Shown: positions 8,219 through 17,422, counted from the first letter of the stretch. The stretch: 64,000 bases of DNA from Oleiphilaceae bacterium (GCA_022447365.1 JAKVBL010000003.1:310001-374000), one strand, 5' to 3'. Notes: a model not told the origin generated them from the sequence alone. Program-made: numbers and translations.

Positions 8219-9427
8219 ATGGATTTAGTCTATAAAAATGAGAAAAAACTCTTTGCCATTGCGGTTACCATTTCAGGGTTATTCTGGTTGGCGTTGGTGC
8301 TCGGGACTATTGGGATTGCTCTGATCTATTTTTTGTTTGGATATTTATTTTTCCTTTTTGCCCACTCAGCTTTTATCACACATATAAAAGGTACGGGGGT
8401 TAAAATAAGCCAGGAGCAATATCCTGATTTATATAAAAGTTTGGTAAATAGTTGTGAAAAAGTAGGGCTAGAAGTTATTCCTGATGCCTATTTACTTAGA
8501 ACGGATTTCTTCAATGCCCTTGCGACTAGATTTTTAGGGAGGAATTTTGTCGTTTTATATACTGATGTAGTAGATGCGTTAGAAGATCAATCAAGTGCTG
8601 TAGATTTCTATATTGGGCATGAGTTAGGTCATATTCATCGCAATCACCTTTTGTGGAGTTTTTTCATACTTCCAAGTTCGATACTTCCCTTGCTGGGCGC
8701 AGCGTTAAGGCGAGCAGAGGAATATACTTGTGACCGTTATGGTGTAGCGTGTTGTCAATCTGAAGATGATATCAAGGCAGCAATTTCTGCTATTGCAGCA
8801 GGTGATACTCGCTGGAAGTCGATCAATGTTGATGCCTATTTAGCGCAAATATCCGAAACAAATGGTTTCTGGATGTCATTCAACGAATTAATAAGTGATT
8901 ATCCTTGGTTAACCAAAAGAATGGCAGCTGCGTTGGCTATGAACGAGGGACGAGAGATCAATCATCCATCGCGCCATGCATTTGCTTGGTTTTTATCTCT
9001 GTTCGTACCTAGATTTGGCTCTGGTGGCGGTATGGTATCGTTGATGATTACTATTGCGATAGTTGGTATTTTGGCTGCCGTAGCAATACCTGCATATCAA
9101 GACTATGTACAAAAAGCTCGATATACAGAAGTTTATATAGATGCAGAAGCTGTGAGCAAAGAAGTAACAGAATATGCCGTGGTTAATCAAGCGTGGCCTG
9201 AGTCACTTCAAACATTGGGCTATTCAGAAAACTATATTTCTAATGCAACCCAAAGTTCACAAATTGCGATCTATGAAAATGGTGTTATAGGAGCTCAAGT
9301 TGGCATAAATGAAGAGGGGAAGGAACAATACATAGTTCTGGAACCTTATGTTGAAGAAGGAAATGTATATTGGAGTTGTTATGGAGAAAACTTACTAGTA
9401 AAGCATCTTCCTTCAGAATGCCAATAG
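8219..9427 (+). CDS. M48-family metalloprotease fused to a type IV pilin-like C-terminal module
   Basis: A 402-residue protein with two parts. Residues 1-260 form a membrane metalloprotease: two hydrophobic helices at about 12-53, the zinc motif HELGH at 134-138, and the third ligand region EEYTCD at 167-172, as in M48 (HtpX/Ste24) enzymes. Residues from about 266 switch to a prepilin-like module: a Gly-Gly stretch, then SLMITIAIVGILAAVAIP and AYQDYVQKAR, followed by a globular region ending with two cysteines (387 and 401), the usual pilin disulfide loop. The canonical Glu5 is Ser and Phe1 is not present, so normal cleavage, methylation and assembly are doubtful. Base composition is more AT-rich than the neighbours, hinting at transfer. 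A good Shine-Dalgarno (AAGGAG) fixes the start. The fusion is read continuously, without a frameshift. Confidence 0.85.
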   Translation: MDLVYKNEKKLFAIAVTISGLFWLALVLGTIGIALIYFLFGYLFFLFAHSAFITHIKGTGVKISQEQYPDLYKSLVNSCEKVGLEVIPDAYLLRTDFFNALATRFLGRNFVVLYTDVVDALEDQSSAVDFYIGHELGHIHRNHLLWSFFILPSSILPLLGAALRRAEEYTCDRYGVACCQSEDDIKAAISAIAAGDTRWKSINVDAYLAQISETNGFWMSFNELISDYPWLTKRMAAALAMNEGREINHPSRHAFAWFLSLFVPRFGSGGGMVSLMITIAIVGILAAVAIPAYQDYVQKARYTEVYIDAEAVSKEVTEYAVVNQAWPESLQTLGYSENYISNATQSSQIAIYENGVIGAQVGINEEGKEQYIVLEPYVEEGNVYWSCYGENLLVKHLPSECQ

Positions 9428-9449
9428 GTTTTGACTATTCTTGATTAAT

Positions 9450-9490
9450 AGCCGATCTAATCTATCGATCGGCTGTCTTCGCTGTTTTTA
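9450..9490. terminator. Hairpin between convergent genes
   Basis: AGCCGATC and GATCGGCT (9450-9474) form an 8-bp stem between the end of the M48-pilin gene and the end of the LysR gene. A T-run follows about a dozen bases later on the plus strand, so it is a plausible but not perfect terminator. Confidence 0.45.
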
Positions 9491-9533
9491 AGCAATAGAG
9501 CATTCCGTTAACAGCCTAATGGCTTTTCAAATA

Positions 9534-10427
9534 TTACTCTTCCCCAAAAACCTCAAATATCCTCTCCCTCATCCATTGATGCGCACGATCATTCTCATGC
9601 CGTTGGGCCCAGTATAGGTGCCAGTCTAGCTTTGGAATGGCGAAGGGTAGTTCGAGTATTTGTAGTTCAGTGCCTTGTGTCAGGCTTTCAGGAATGGTGA
9701 GGAGCATGTCTGTTTGCGCGACGATTGGGCTCGCTGCGCGCGAGTGTTGAATACGTAGTTTAATTTCGCGTTGAAGACCTAATCGAGCAAGTACCGCATC
9801 AATTTGGCCACCTCCTTTTCGTCGACTCGATACATGAATATGCGCTTCTTTCATGTATTGATCGAGGCTCAGATCACCTTGAATGCGCGGATGTTCTGGG
9901 TGTGCGACGCATACATAACGGTCGTCAGCAATTGGCGTATTGACGAGATTGCTGTCGTTAATGATGGGTACATCAAGGGCAAAGTCGAGCTCACCGGCGC
10001 TGAACGCGCGCACCATATCGCTACGCGGAATACTGTAACTCTCGATTTGAATATTCGGGGCTTCTTTTTGAAGTACATGCATTAAGCGCGGTAATACATA
10101 GGCTTCTGATGTGTCGTTCATTGAGAAACGAAAAGTTCGCGTTGACTGCAATGGGTCAAAGGCATCATGTTCGTTGAGACTGCTTTGCAGTGAGGCGAGG
10201 GCCTCTCGTACGCGCTCAATGATGTTTTCAGTGAGCGGGGTAGGGACCATTTGCCCCGACTGGCGCACAAACAATTCGTCATTGAAATGCGCACGTAAGC
10301 GCGCAAGAGAATTACTGACTGCAGGCTGCGTAATATGAAGCACTTCTGCTGCTTTGGTGAGCTTGCGTTCGCTATAGATCGCATCGAGCACGATAAATAG
10401 GTTCATATCAATTTTGTTCAACAGCAT
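9534..10427 (-). CDS. LysR-family transcriptional regulator
   Basis: The 297-residue protein has the N-terminal winged helix-turn-helix of LysR regulators (LTKAAEVLHITQPAVSNSLARL, residues about 23-45; only part is quoted by motif, with the conserved AVS/LARLR helix), then the periplasmic-binding-like effector domain. The DNA-binding part, with its FNDELFVRQSGQMVPT segment, is like the NodD/LeuO branch. It is divergent from the acyl-CoA dehydrogenase cluster across a 132-bp gap that contains a T-N11-A palindrome, so by the usual LysR logic it probably controls that cluster in response to a pathway metabolite. The ligand is unknown. Confidence 0.9.
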   Translation of the reverse strand: MLLNKIDMNLFIVLDAIYSERKLTKAAEVLHITQPAVSNSLARLRAHFNDELFVRQSGQMVPTPLTENIIERVREALASLQSSLNEHDAFDPLQSTRTFRFSMNDTSEAYVLPRLMHVLQKEAPNIQIESYSIPRSDMVRAFSAGELDFALDVPIINDSNLVNTPIADDRYVCVAHPEHPRIQGDLSLDQYMKEAHIHVSSRRKGGGQIDAVLARLGLQREIKLRIQHSRAASPIVAQTDMLLTIPESLTQGTELQILELPFAIPKLDWHLYWAQRHENDRAHQWMRERIFEVFGEE

Positions 10428-10449
10428 CTGAGAAACCTCAATATTTGAC

Positions 10450-10462
10450 TTAGTATCACTAA
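10450..10462. promoter_or_regulatory. Candidate LysR binding site (T-N11-A)
   Basis: TTAGTATCACTAA is a 13-bp T-N11-A palindrome lying in the divergent gap, 23 bases from the LysR start and about 100 bases from the acyl-CoA dehydrogenase start. This is the expected place and shape of a LysR recognition site. The spacing rests on reading only one copy. Confidence 0.4.
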
Positions 10463-10559
10463 TTTTTATTTAACGATATAAATAAAATAAACTTCAATGA
10501 TTTTATTTCGGTTTTTAAACTGCTTGCCACGTAAATAAGAATCACTGAAGGCAAAGAGC

Positions 10560-11783
10560 ATGGATTTTGAGTATTCAGATCGCGTTAAAAAATTGATGAA
10601 AGAGGTGCAAACCTTTCTCGATAATTATCTTTATCCCATTGAAGACGAGCTCAACCGAGCCATTGAAGAAGGTGAAAATCGCTGGACCATTCCTCCTCAG
10701 ATTGAAGAGCTAAAAGAGCTCGCGAAGAAGCAGGGTTTGTGGAACTTGTTTTTGCCTGAATCAGAATACGGTGCAGGTTTGACTAATCTTGAATACGCAC
10801 CGCTTGCTGAAATTATGGGCCGCACGCGTTTTGGTTCTGAAGTCTTCAACTGTAGTGCGCCAGATACCGGCAATATGGAAGTGCTCGTGCGTTACGGCAC
10901 TGAAGAGCAAAAGAAACAATGGCTTGAGCCTCTATTGGCGGGTGAGATCCGCTCTGGTTTTGCGATGACGGAGCCAGATGTAGCATCGAGTGATGCGACC
11001 AATATTGAAACTCGCATTGAACGTGATGGCGATGATTACGTCATCAATGGTCGTAAGTGGTATATCTCAGGTGCATGTGACCCGCGTTGTAAAATTCTGA
11101 TCGTGATGGGTAAAACAGACCCTGACAACACCAACAAATATATTCAGCAGTCTCAGATTTTAGTCCCGATGGATACGCCCGGGGTGACTGTTGTTCGTCC
11201 AATGAAAGTATTTGGTAATGATGATGCGCCAGAAGGGCATGCAGAAATTACTTTTGAGAACGTTCGTGTACCGGCAAGCAATATGCTTTTGGGTGAAGGT
11301 CGTGGTTTTGAAATCGCGCAAGGTCGTTTAGGGCCGGGGCGTATTCATCACTGCATGCGTTTAGTGGGTGCTGCGCAACGTGCCTTTGAAATGATGTGCG
11401 CACGTGCTGAGTCGCGCACCGTTTTTGGTAAGACGATGAGCCGCCAAGGTTCTGTGCGCGAGAGTATCGCTAAGTCTTACTGTGAGATCGAGCAAGCGCG
11501 TTTGTTGACGCTAAAAGCCGCGGATCAAATGGATCGCGTTGGGAATAAAGGTGCTAAGGCGCTTATTTCAATGATCAAGATTGTTGCACCTCAAATGGCC
11601 TGCACGGTGATTGATCGCTCTATGCAAATCCACGGTGCAATGGGTTTAAGCCAAGACACCTTCTTGCCGCAAGCCTATCAAATGGCGCGTGTAATTAGAT
11701 TGGCTGATGGTCCGGACGAAGTGCACATGATGCAGCTTGGTCGCGGCTTAGCCTCTGGCTACGCCATGCTGGCAAAGAAATAG
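10560..11783 (+). CDS. Acyl-CoA dehydrogenase, ACAD10/11- or LvaC-like
   Basis: An FAD-dependent acyl-CoA dehydrogenase fold of 407 residues: the N-terminal helical domain, the middle beta domain with [18 protein letters not shown] and WYISGA, and the C-terminal helical domain with [16 protein letters not shown] near the end. The closest family pattern is the branch that includes the dehydrogenase half of ACAD10/ACAD11 and LvaC. The next gene, 9 bases downstream, encodes the phosphotransferase half of those fused proteins, which strengthens this. In the established LvaAC pathway of Pseudomonas putida, a 4-hydroxyacyl-CoA is phosphorylated and then rearranged by the dehydrogenase-like enzyme. 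The same chemistry here is inference. Confidence 0.88.
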   Translation: MDFEYSDRVKKLMKEVQTFLDNYLYPIEDELNRAIEEGENRWTIPPQIEELKELAKKQGLWNLFLPESEYGAGLTNLEYAPLAEIMGRTRFGSEVFNCSAPDTGNMEVLVRYGTEEQKKQWLEPLLAGEIRSGFAMTEPDVASSDATNIETRIERDGDDYVINGRKWYISGACDPRCKILIVMGKTDPDNTNKYIQQSQILVPMDTPGVTVVRPMKVFGNDDAPEGHAEITFENVRVPASNMLLGEGRGFEIAQGRLGPGRIHHCMRLVGAAQRAFEMMCARAESRTVFGKTMSRQGSVRESIAKSYCEIEQARLLTLKAADQMDRVGNKGAKALISMIKIVAPQMACTVIDRSMQIHGAMGLSQDTFLPQAYQMARVIRLADGPDEVHMMQLGRGLASGYAMLAKK

Positions 11784-11792
11784 GAGGCGAGC

Positions 11793-12827
11793 ATGTCAGA
11801 CGTCGATAGTTTAGATATTGAGCTTCTTGATCGCTATTTGAGTGAGCATATCGAGAGTTTCCATGGCTTAAAAAGCGCAGAGAAATTCTCAGGTGGCCAA
11901 TCTAATCCAACCTTTAAATTGAGTGCGGCTAGTGGCGAGTATGTATTGCGTCGCCAGCCACCGGGTAAATTGCTGAAGTCAGCACATGCTGTAGACCGTG
12001 AGTATCGTGTTTATAAAGCGCTAGAAAATACGGATGTGCCGACGCCTAAGATGTATCACCTGTGTGAAGATCGCGAAGTGATTGGCTCGATGTTCTATGT
12101 GATGGAATATTGTGAGGGGCGCATTTTTTGGGATGCTGCATTACCAAAACTGGCATCTAACGAAGAACGCACACACGCGTATTCGCAAATGGGCAAAGTG
12201 CTCGCAGCGATACATTCAGTCGATGTTGAAGCGGTTGGCTTAGGTGATTATGGCAAACCGGGGAACTACTTCGAGCGCCAATTATCGCGCTGGACCAAGC
12301 AATATCGTGATTCAGAAACACAAAAAATTCCGGCAATGGATCAGCTGATTGAATGGCTCGAGAGCCATATTCCAGAGGATGATGGTCGTGTGTCGCTTGT
12401 GCATGGCGATTACCGTCTCGACAACATGATGTTTGCTCCGGATGAAGTCCGTGTAATAGCGGTGCTTGATTGGGAGCTTTCTACCTTGGGTCACCCTTTT
12501 GCTGATTTAGCGTATCAGTGTATGCAACTACGCATGCCAGCTAACGCTGGTGATATGAGTGGTCTCGCGGGTGCAGATCGTGGCGCGTTGGGTATTCCAA
12601 CCGAAGCTGAGTATGTCGAGACTTATTGTGAAGCGATGGGCATTGAGAAAATTGACCATTGGGCCTTTTACCTCGCATTTAGTTATTTCCGTTTAGCGGC
12701 GATAGCGCAAGGTGTCGCGAAGCGTGCTTTGGATGGCAATGCTTCTAGTAAGCAGGCGAGTAAGGTGGGGGCCTACGTAGCCCCATTAGCGATGGGGGCT
12801 CTGCACGTTATCAAAACTGAGGGTTAG
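11793..12827 (+). CDS. Aminoglycoside-phosphotransferase-fold kinase, LvaA/ACAD10-11-like
   Basis: A kinase of the APH/choline-kinase fold, 344 residues. It has an N-lobe with GGQSNPTFKL (nucleotide-binding loop), a catalytic loop VHGDYRLDNM with the Asp and Asn typical of the fold, and the metal-binding VLDWELSTLG. The GDYRLDN/DWE pattern is that of the ACAD10/11-type phosphotransferases rather than antibiotic kinases. Its start follows a GGAGG and lies 9 bases after the acyl-CoA dehydrogenase, so the pair form a split version of the fused animal ACAD11 protein. It probably phosphorylates a hydroxyacyl-CoA, which is inference. Confidence 0.87.
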   Translation: MSDVDSLDIELLDRYLSEHIESFHGLKSAEKFSGGQSNPTFKLSAASGEYVLRRQPPGKLLKSAHAVDREYRVYKALENTDVPTPKMYHLCEDREVIGSMFYVMEYCEGRIFWDAALPKLASNEERTHAYSQMGKVLAAIHSVDVEAVGLGDYGKPGNYFERQLSRWTKQYRDSETQKIPAMDQLIEWLESHIPEDDGRVSLVHGDYRLDNMMFAPDEVRVIAVLDWELSTLGHPFADLAYQCMQLRMPANAGDMSGLAGADRGALGIPTEAEYVETYCEAMGIEKIDHWAFYLAFSYFRLAAIAQGVAKRALDGNASSKQASKVGAYVAPLAMGALHVIKTEG

Positions 12828-12832
12828 TTCTG

Positions 12833-12954
12833 AAATAGCTATTGCGATCACTTAAGCATTGTTAAAAATTCACTCAAAGTACTCATTTACTAGTCTGTAA
12901 ACTCCGTCTTTCGTGAATTTTTGCCTCGCCTAAGTTTCTCTCATAACGCTATTT
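12833..12954. repeat. Palindromic repeat family, copy A
   Basis: The most diverged of four related elements in this region. It begins AAATAGC and ends GCTATTT (terminal inverted repeat), has GCTTA-type and GCCTAAG arms, and a central CTCATTTAC/GTAAACTCCG hairpin. The entire element can fold on itself as one long imperfect hairpin. It lies just after the phosphotransferase gene stop. Confidence 0.75.
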
Positions 12955-13045
12955 AATCGGTGCTGTCGTCATTGCTGTGTTGTTTTGATCATTGGGAACG
13001 ACGACATAATTTTCTAGCTTCTAGCGAACAAAAAAGAGAACAACA

Positions 13046-14035
13046 ATGAAAGCAATTGTATGTAATGAATTCGGTCCGATTTCGGATCTTGAGTACAAAG
13101 ATATTGATGATCCAACACCGGGCAAAGGTCAGGTGCGAGTGAAAATTCTAGCCAGTGGTGTGAACTTTCCTGATGGCTTGTTAGTGCAAGGTTTATATCA
13201 AGTGCGTCCTGAGCTTCCGTTTGTTCCGGGCATGGAGTTTTGTGGCGAAGTTGTTGAGTTAGGCGAGGGTGTTAAGCATCTTAAAGTTGGCCAACGCTTA
13301 ATCGGCTCTAGCCAGAAATATGGTGCTTTTGCAGAACAGGTGATCGTGAATGCCATGACGGTGTTACCTGTTACAGATGATGTTACGGATACCGATGCTG
13401 CAAACCTAATGTGCGCACACGGCACAGCACACCACGCACTCAAGCAGCGCGCTCATTTGAAGAAGGGCGAAACTCTTGTTGTTCTGGGCGCGGCAGGCGG
13501 AACGGGTATTGCGGCGGTGCAGATTGGTAAAGCAATGGGCGCGCGCGTAATTGCAGTTTGTTCGTCACAAGAAAAGCTAGAGATGGCAAAAGCGAATGGC
13601 GCAGATGAGCTGATTAATTACAGCGAAGAAGATCTTAAAGAGCGCATCAAAGAATTGACTAAAGGCAAAGGTGCGAATGTTGTTTATGACCCAGTTGGCG
13701 GGGAGGCATTTGCAGCCTGTTCTCGTGCAATGGCACGTAATGGCCGTTTATTGGTTGTAGGTTTTGCATCGGGCACTATCCCTGAATTGCCTGTTAATTT
13801 GGCACTCGTAAAAGAGTATTCCTTAGTTGGCGTATTTTGGGGTCAATTTGTTATGCACGAGCCTATGGTCTTTATGCAAAACATGCAGGAACTATTTGCT
13901 TGGTATCGCGATGGCGTTGTTCGCCTTGAAACTGATGAAGTTTTCCCACTATCTCGTACTGGCGATGCGCTTGCGAAAGTGATGAATCGCGAAGTGAAAG
14001 GCAAGGTTGTGGTTGTTCCAGACGCGCTTTTGTAA
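13046..14035 (+). CDS. Zinc-free medium-chain dehydrogenase, quinone-oxidoreductase family
   Basis: A 329-residue member of the medium-chain dehydrogenase/reductase family, quinone oxidoreductase branch. It has the N-terminal GroES-like domain (SGVNFPDGLLVQGLYQ, VPGMEFCGEV) and the NADPH-binding Rossmann domain with VLGAAGGTGIAAVQIGK. The catalytic zinc ligands of alcohol dehydrogenases are absent. It likely reduces an alpha,beta-unsaturated carbonyl or acyl-CoA in the pathway served by this cluster. Its 5' gap carries repeat copy A, so it may have its own promoter. Confidence 0.88.
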   Translation: MKAIVCNEFGPISDLEYKDIDDPTPGKGQVRVKILASGVNFPDGLLVQGLYQVRPELPFVPGMEFCGEVVELGEGVKHLKVGQRLIGSSQKYGAFAEQVIVNAMTVLPVTDDVTDTDAANLMCAHGTAHHALKQRAHLKKGETLVVLGAAGGTGIAAVQIGKAMGARVIAVCSSQEKLEMAKANGADELINYSEEDLKERIKELTKGKGANVVYDPVGGEAFAACSRAMARNGRLLVVGFASGTIPELPVNLALVKEYSLVGVFWGQFVMHEPMVFMQNMQELFAWYRDGVVRLETDEVFPLSRTGDALAKVMNREVKGKVVVVPDALL

Positions 14036-14062
14036 GTCGGACCTAGGGTTTAACAAAATATT

Positions 14063-14090
14063 GGGGTCAGAGTAAAAGTACTCTGACCCT
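14063..14090. repeat. Palindromic repeat GGGTCAGAGTA/TACTCTGACCC
   Basis: An 11-bp perfect stem with an AAAG loop, between the dehydrogenase and SDR genes. A related hairpin with matching changes on both arms occurs at 38174-38203, so this is a dispersed REP-like element and not only a local terminator. Confidence 0.75.
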
Positions 14091-14122
14091 AGTTTAAGAA
14101 TGTAGGAAATAGGATAAAAAAG

Positions 14123-14887
14123 ATGGCTACTAACTTATTTAACCTGGAAGGCAAAATCGCCCTAGTTACTGGCGCAAGCCGCGGTATTGGTGAATCCATC
14201 GCCAAGCTGCTTGCAGAGCAGGGCGCTCACGTTATTGTGTCGAGCCGTAAGATTGATGATTGTCAGAGTGTGGCGGATGCGATTGGTGAAGCGGGTGGTT
14301 CTGCAGAGGCATGGGCTTGCCATGTTGGCGATATGGATCAAATTAAAGAGACCTTTGAGTACATTGGCAATAAGCACGGCAAGTTAGATATTTTGGTCAA
14401 CAACGCGGCGGCTAACCCTTACTTTGGTCATATTCTTGATACCGATATTAGCGCTTACAACAAAACGGTTGATGTAAACATCCGTGGTTACTTCTTTATG
14501 TCTGCTGAGGCGGGCAAGTTGATGCGTAAAAACGGTGGAGGCGCAATCGTGAACACGGCATCTATCAATGGTCTTCAGCCGGGCATGATGCAGGGCATCT
14601 ACTCGATTACTAAGGCTGCTGTTATAAATATGACCAAAGCGTTCGCGAAAGAGTGCGCTCCATTCAATATCCGAGTGAATGCTTTGCTTCCGGGTTTAAC
14701 CAAAACAAAATTTGCAGGCGCTTTGTTTACCAATGAAAGCATGTACAAAGCGGCAATGCAGATGATTCCAATGCATCGTCATGCAGAACCAGATGAAATG
14801 GCTGGTACCGTTTTGTATCTCGTGAGTGATGCATCGAGCTATACCACAGGTGAATGCATTGTCGTCGATGGCGGCTTTACGATTTAA
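14123..14887 (+). CDS. Short-chain dehydrogenase/reductase (DHRS4-like)
   Basis: A classical SDR of 254 residues. The NAD(P) site is TGASRGIGESIA (about residues 17-28), the NNAA motif follows at about 92, and the catalytic Ser, Tyr and Lys are seen in TASINGLQPG and YSITKAA. The C-terminal GGFTI ending is typical. The substrate is a hydroxy- or keto-group of a pathway intermediate; which one is not readable. The next SDR starts 13 bases after its stop, so the two are co-transcribed. Confidence 0.9.
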   Translation: MATNLFNLEGKIALVTGASRGIGESIAKLLAEQGAHVIVSSRKIDDCQSVADAIGEAGGSAEAWACHVGDMDQIKETFEYIGNKHGKLDILVNNAAANPYFGHILDTDISAYNKTVDVNIRGYFFMSAEAGKLMRKNGGGAIVNTASINGLQPGMMQGIYSITKAAVINMTKAFAKECAPFNIRVNALLPGLTKTKFAGALFTNESMYKAAMQMIPMHRHAEPDEMAGTVLYLVSDASSYTTGECIVVDGGFTI

Positions 14888-14900
14888 GGGAGATAGTAAG

Positions 14901-15680
14901 ATGGATAAGCTTCTTGATTTTAATGGCAAAGTTGCCTTGATTACGGGTGCGGCAAGTGGTTTTGGCGCAGCACTTGCCATAGAGCTTGCTGAGCGTGGCG
15001 CAAAGCTAGTGATTGCCGATTACAACGCGGATGGTTTGGCTGAAACTGTCGAAAAAGTAAAAGCGCTTGGCGCAGAAGTAGCGAGTGCTGTTGGGAATGT
15101 TGCTGAAGAATCGCATGCTGAAGAGTTAGTTGCTTTGGCAAAGTCTACCTTTGGTGGTATGGATATTGCGGTAAACAATGCGGGTATTGCTCCGAAGTTG
15201 ATGCCGTTTACGCAGATCGATGAGAAAACCTTGCAGCACCAATTGGATGTAAATCTAAAGGGCGTTGCTTTCGGTATGAAGCACCAGATGCGTATGATGG
15301 CTGGCCAAAAAGATGGGGCCATTTTAAACGTAGCATCAATGGCAGGTTTAGGCGCGACGCCAATGGGTGGTTCTTATGGTGCCGCGAAGCATGCTGTTGT
15401 AGGTATGACAAAAACGGCTGCTGTGGAAATGGGTGCAATGAATGTGCGAGTGAATGCGATTTGCCCATTCTTTACTTCAACGCCAATGGTGGATAACCCG
15501 ATTCTTAATCCGAATGGTGATGAGAAAGAATTAAACAAGACGCTTGCGCGTGGTTGTCCGCTTAAGCGTATTGCGCGTGTTGAGGAAATCGTAAACGTGA
15601 TGGTGATGATGTTGTCGCCAGCGAACACGTATATGAACGGAATAGCGGTTCCGGTCGATGGTGGTATGTCTGCTATGTAG
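14901..15680 (+). CDS. Short-chain dehydrogenase/reductase
   Basis: A second classical SDR, 259 residues, starting at 14901 after GGGAG; a longer in-frame reading into the previous gene is not used. The cofactor motif TGAASGFGAALA has Phe in place of the usual Ile in GxGxG, NNAGIAP is present, and catalytic Ser, Tyr and Lys appear in VASMAGLG and SYGAAKHAV. The order SDR-SDR after an acyl-CoA dehydrogenase/kinase pair suggests a second oxidation step in the same pathway. Confidence 0.9.
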   Translation: MDKLLDFNGKVALITGAASGFGAALAIELAERGAKLVIADYNADGLAETVEKVKALGAEVASAVGNVAEESHAEELVALAKSTFGGMDIAVNNAGIAPKLMPFTQIDEKTLQHQLDVNLKGVAFGMKHQMRMMAGQKDGAILNVASMAGLGATPMGGSYGAAKHAVVGMTKTAAVEMGAMNVRVNAICPFFTSTPMVDNPILNPNGDEKELNKTLARGCPLKRIARVEEIVNVMVMMLSPANTYMNGIAVPVDGGMSAM

Positions 15681-15682
15681 TT

Positions 15683-15804
15683 AAATAGCTACTGTGATTG
15701 CTTAGGCTGTGTTGAAAGCTTGTTCGCTTTGCTCATTTACGTATATGTAAACTCCGCTTTCTCACAAACTTTCGCCTTGCCTATGCTGCTCTTGTGACGC
15801 TATT
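15683..15804. repeat. Palindromic repeat family, copy B
   Basis: Second copy of the roughly 120-nt imperfect palindrome. It starts AAATAGCTACTG and ends with GACGCTATT, with GCTTAGGC near the left end and the CTCATTTAC...GTAAACTCCG centre. It begins within two bases of the second SDR stop. The remaining 200 bases before the next gene (15805-16005) hold no feature I can name. Confidence 0.8.
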
Positions 15805-16005
15805 CGGATACTGCGTGCATCATTTCCGCAGACAAGGTGAATCGCGAAGCGAGAGAGGGCGCCCTGGGGTGGACGGGAACCTACTGTTTTATAAAGAGGT
15901 AAATTCAGGATCACTTGGAGTGTTCCTGAATCATAAAAGAATTATTCGAGCGTTTATCGTCTCTCGTAAAGCGTTCTGCATACATAACAACTGGAGAAAA
16001 ATAAC

Positions 16006-17244
16006 ATGTCAGATTCACGCGAGTATGACGTCATTATTTGGGGTGCGAGTAGTTTTACTGGCCGCTTAGTAGCCGAATTTTATTTAAGTACTTATGGCCT
16101 CAATGGCGAGCTTAAGTGGGCGATGGCTGGACGTAATCAAGCTAAGCTCGAGGAAGTTCGTGCAGGTCTAAATGATGGCCAAGGCACTAACGATATACCA
16201 ATCCTAATTGCGGATAGTCACGACGAAGCTAGCTTGAAAGACTTAGTCAGTAAGACGAAAGTTATTTGTACGACTGTTGGTCCATATGCTTTGTATGGGA
16301 ACGAGCTTGTTGCGGCTTGTGTTGAAGCCGGTACGGATTATTGTGACCTTGCTGGTGAAACGCAGTGGATTCGTCGAATGATCGATCAACACCATGAACG
16401 CGCTCAAGAAACGGGTGCGCGTATTATTCATTGTTGTGGCTTTGACTCTATTCCATCTGACTTGGGCACTTACTTTGTTCAGAACAAAGTGAAGGAGCTT
16501 AAAGGCGAATACGCGAAAGCGATCAAGGTTCGAGTGAAGTCAATGAAAGGTGGTGCGAGTGGTGGCACGATTGCAAGTATCAATAACGTGCTCGCTGAAG
16601 TAGCGGATGATAAAGAGCTCTTTAAGTTATTGAATAACCCGTACACTTTGAATCCTCGTGATGAGATGGGTGGCGACGATAAGCGCGATTTGCAAAGCGT
16701 GAAGTACGATGACGATGCAAAGAGCTTCCTTATGCCGTTCGTCATGGCAGCGATCAACACACGTGTGGTGCGTCGTAGCCACGCTTTGGCGGGTTTTCCT
16801 TATGGAAAAGATTTCACCTATGATGAAGCGATGCTGACTGGCGATGGCTTCTCTGGCCGTTTGAAAGCGATTACTGGTTTGGTTGGTCTCGGTGCAATGC
16901 TTGGCGGTAAGCCCGGTGGATTCTACAAAAAGATTACTGCTAAGTTTTTACCAGCACCGGGTGAGGGGCCATCTAAGGCAGAGCGCGAAGCTGGCTTCTG
17001 GAAGTATCTTGTGATCGCTAAAATGCGCGATGGCTCGATCGTGAAAGGATTTGTTAGTGGTGATCGTGATCCTGGTTACGGGTCTACCTCTAAAATGCTT
17101 GGTGAAGCGGCAGCGTGCTTAGCGCTTGATAAAGACAAGACAGCTAAAGTGGCAGGAATGCATACGCCATCAACTGCGATGGGGGATGTGTTGATTGAGA
17201 GATTAATCTCGAAAGCTGGACTTCAATTCGAAATCCATTCTTAG
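16006..17244 (+). CDS. Saccharopine-dehydrogenase-family NADP-binding protein (trans-acting enoyl-reductase-like)
   Basis: A 412-residue protein with an N-terminal Rossmann domain (VIIWGASSFTGRLVAEF) and a catalytic-like middle region typical of the saccharopine dehydrogenase NADP-binding family. This branch is often annotated as trans-acting enoyl reductase (it includes homologues of mycobacterial Rv2449c). It probably acts on an unsaturated or keto acyl chain, though these annotations rest on weak functional evidence. The start at 16006 follows GGAG. It closes the catabolic cluster; repeat copies C and D follow immediately. Confidence 0.8.
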   Translation: MSDSREYDVIIWGASSFTGRLVAEFYLSTYGLNGELKWAMAGRNQAKLEEVRAGLNDGQGTNDIPILIADSHDEASLKDLVSKTKVICTTVGPYALYGNELVAACVEAGTDYCDLAGETQWIRRMIDQHHERAQETGARIIHCCGFDSIPSDLGTYFVQNKVKELKGEYAKAIKVRVKSMKGGASGGTIASINNVLAEVADDKELFKLLNNPYTLNPRDEMGGDDKRDLQSVKYDDDAKSFLMPFVMAAINTRVVRRSHALAGFPYGKDFTYDEAMLTGDGFSGRLKAITGLVGLGAMLGGKPGGFYKKITAKFLPAPGEGPSKAEREAGFWKYLVIAKMRDGSIVKGFVSGDRDPGYGSTSKMLGEAAACLALDKDKTAKVAGMHTPSTAMGDVLIERLISKAGLQFEIHS

Positions 17245-17358
17245 CTACTGCGATTGCTTAGGCTGTGTTGAAAGCTTGTTCGAAATACTCATTTACTTAT
17301 ATGTAAACTCCGTGTTCTCACAAACTTTCGCCCTGCCTAAGCTGCTCTCGCAACGCTA
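17242..17358. repeat. Palindromic repeat family, copy C
   Basis: The cleanest copy: TAGCTACTGCGATTGCTTAGGC at the left end (only its outline is given) pairs imperfectly with GCCTAAGCTGCTCTCGCAAC and GCTA at the right. The centre is a hairpin ATTTAC/GTAAAC. The element overlaps the stop codon of the preceding gene, so its left end is the gene end. Confidence 0.8.
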
Positions 17359-17422
17359 AGAAGCTGCGAGCTTTCGTTCATTTTCGCCGCGTCTTATCGT
17401 CGCTTGTGAGGTTAGGCGTTTC

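Noticed and set aside
15794..16069. A 91-codon frame overlapping the start of the saccharopine-dehydrogenase-like gene
   Set aside because: It reads through a repeat and overlaps a well supported gene with a good start; no homology is visible.
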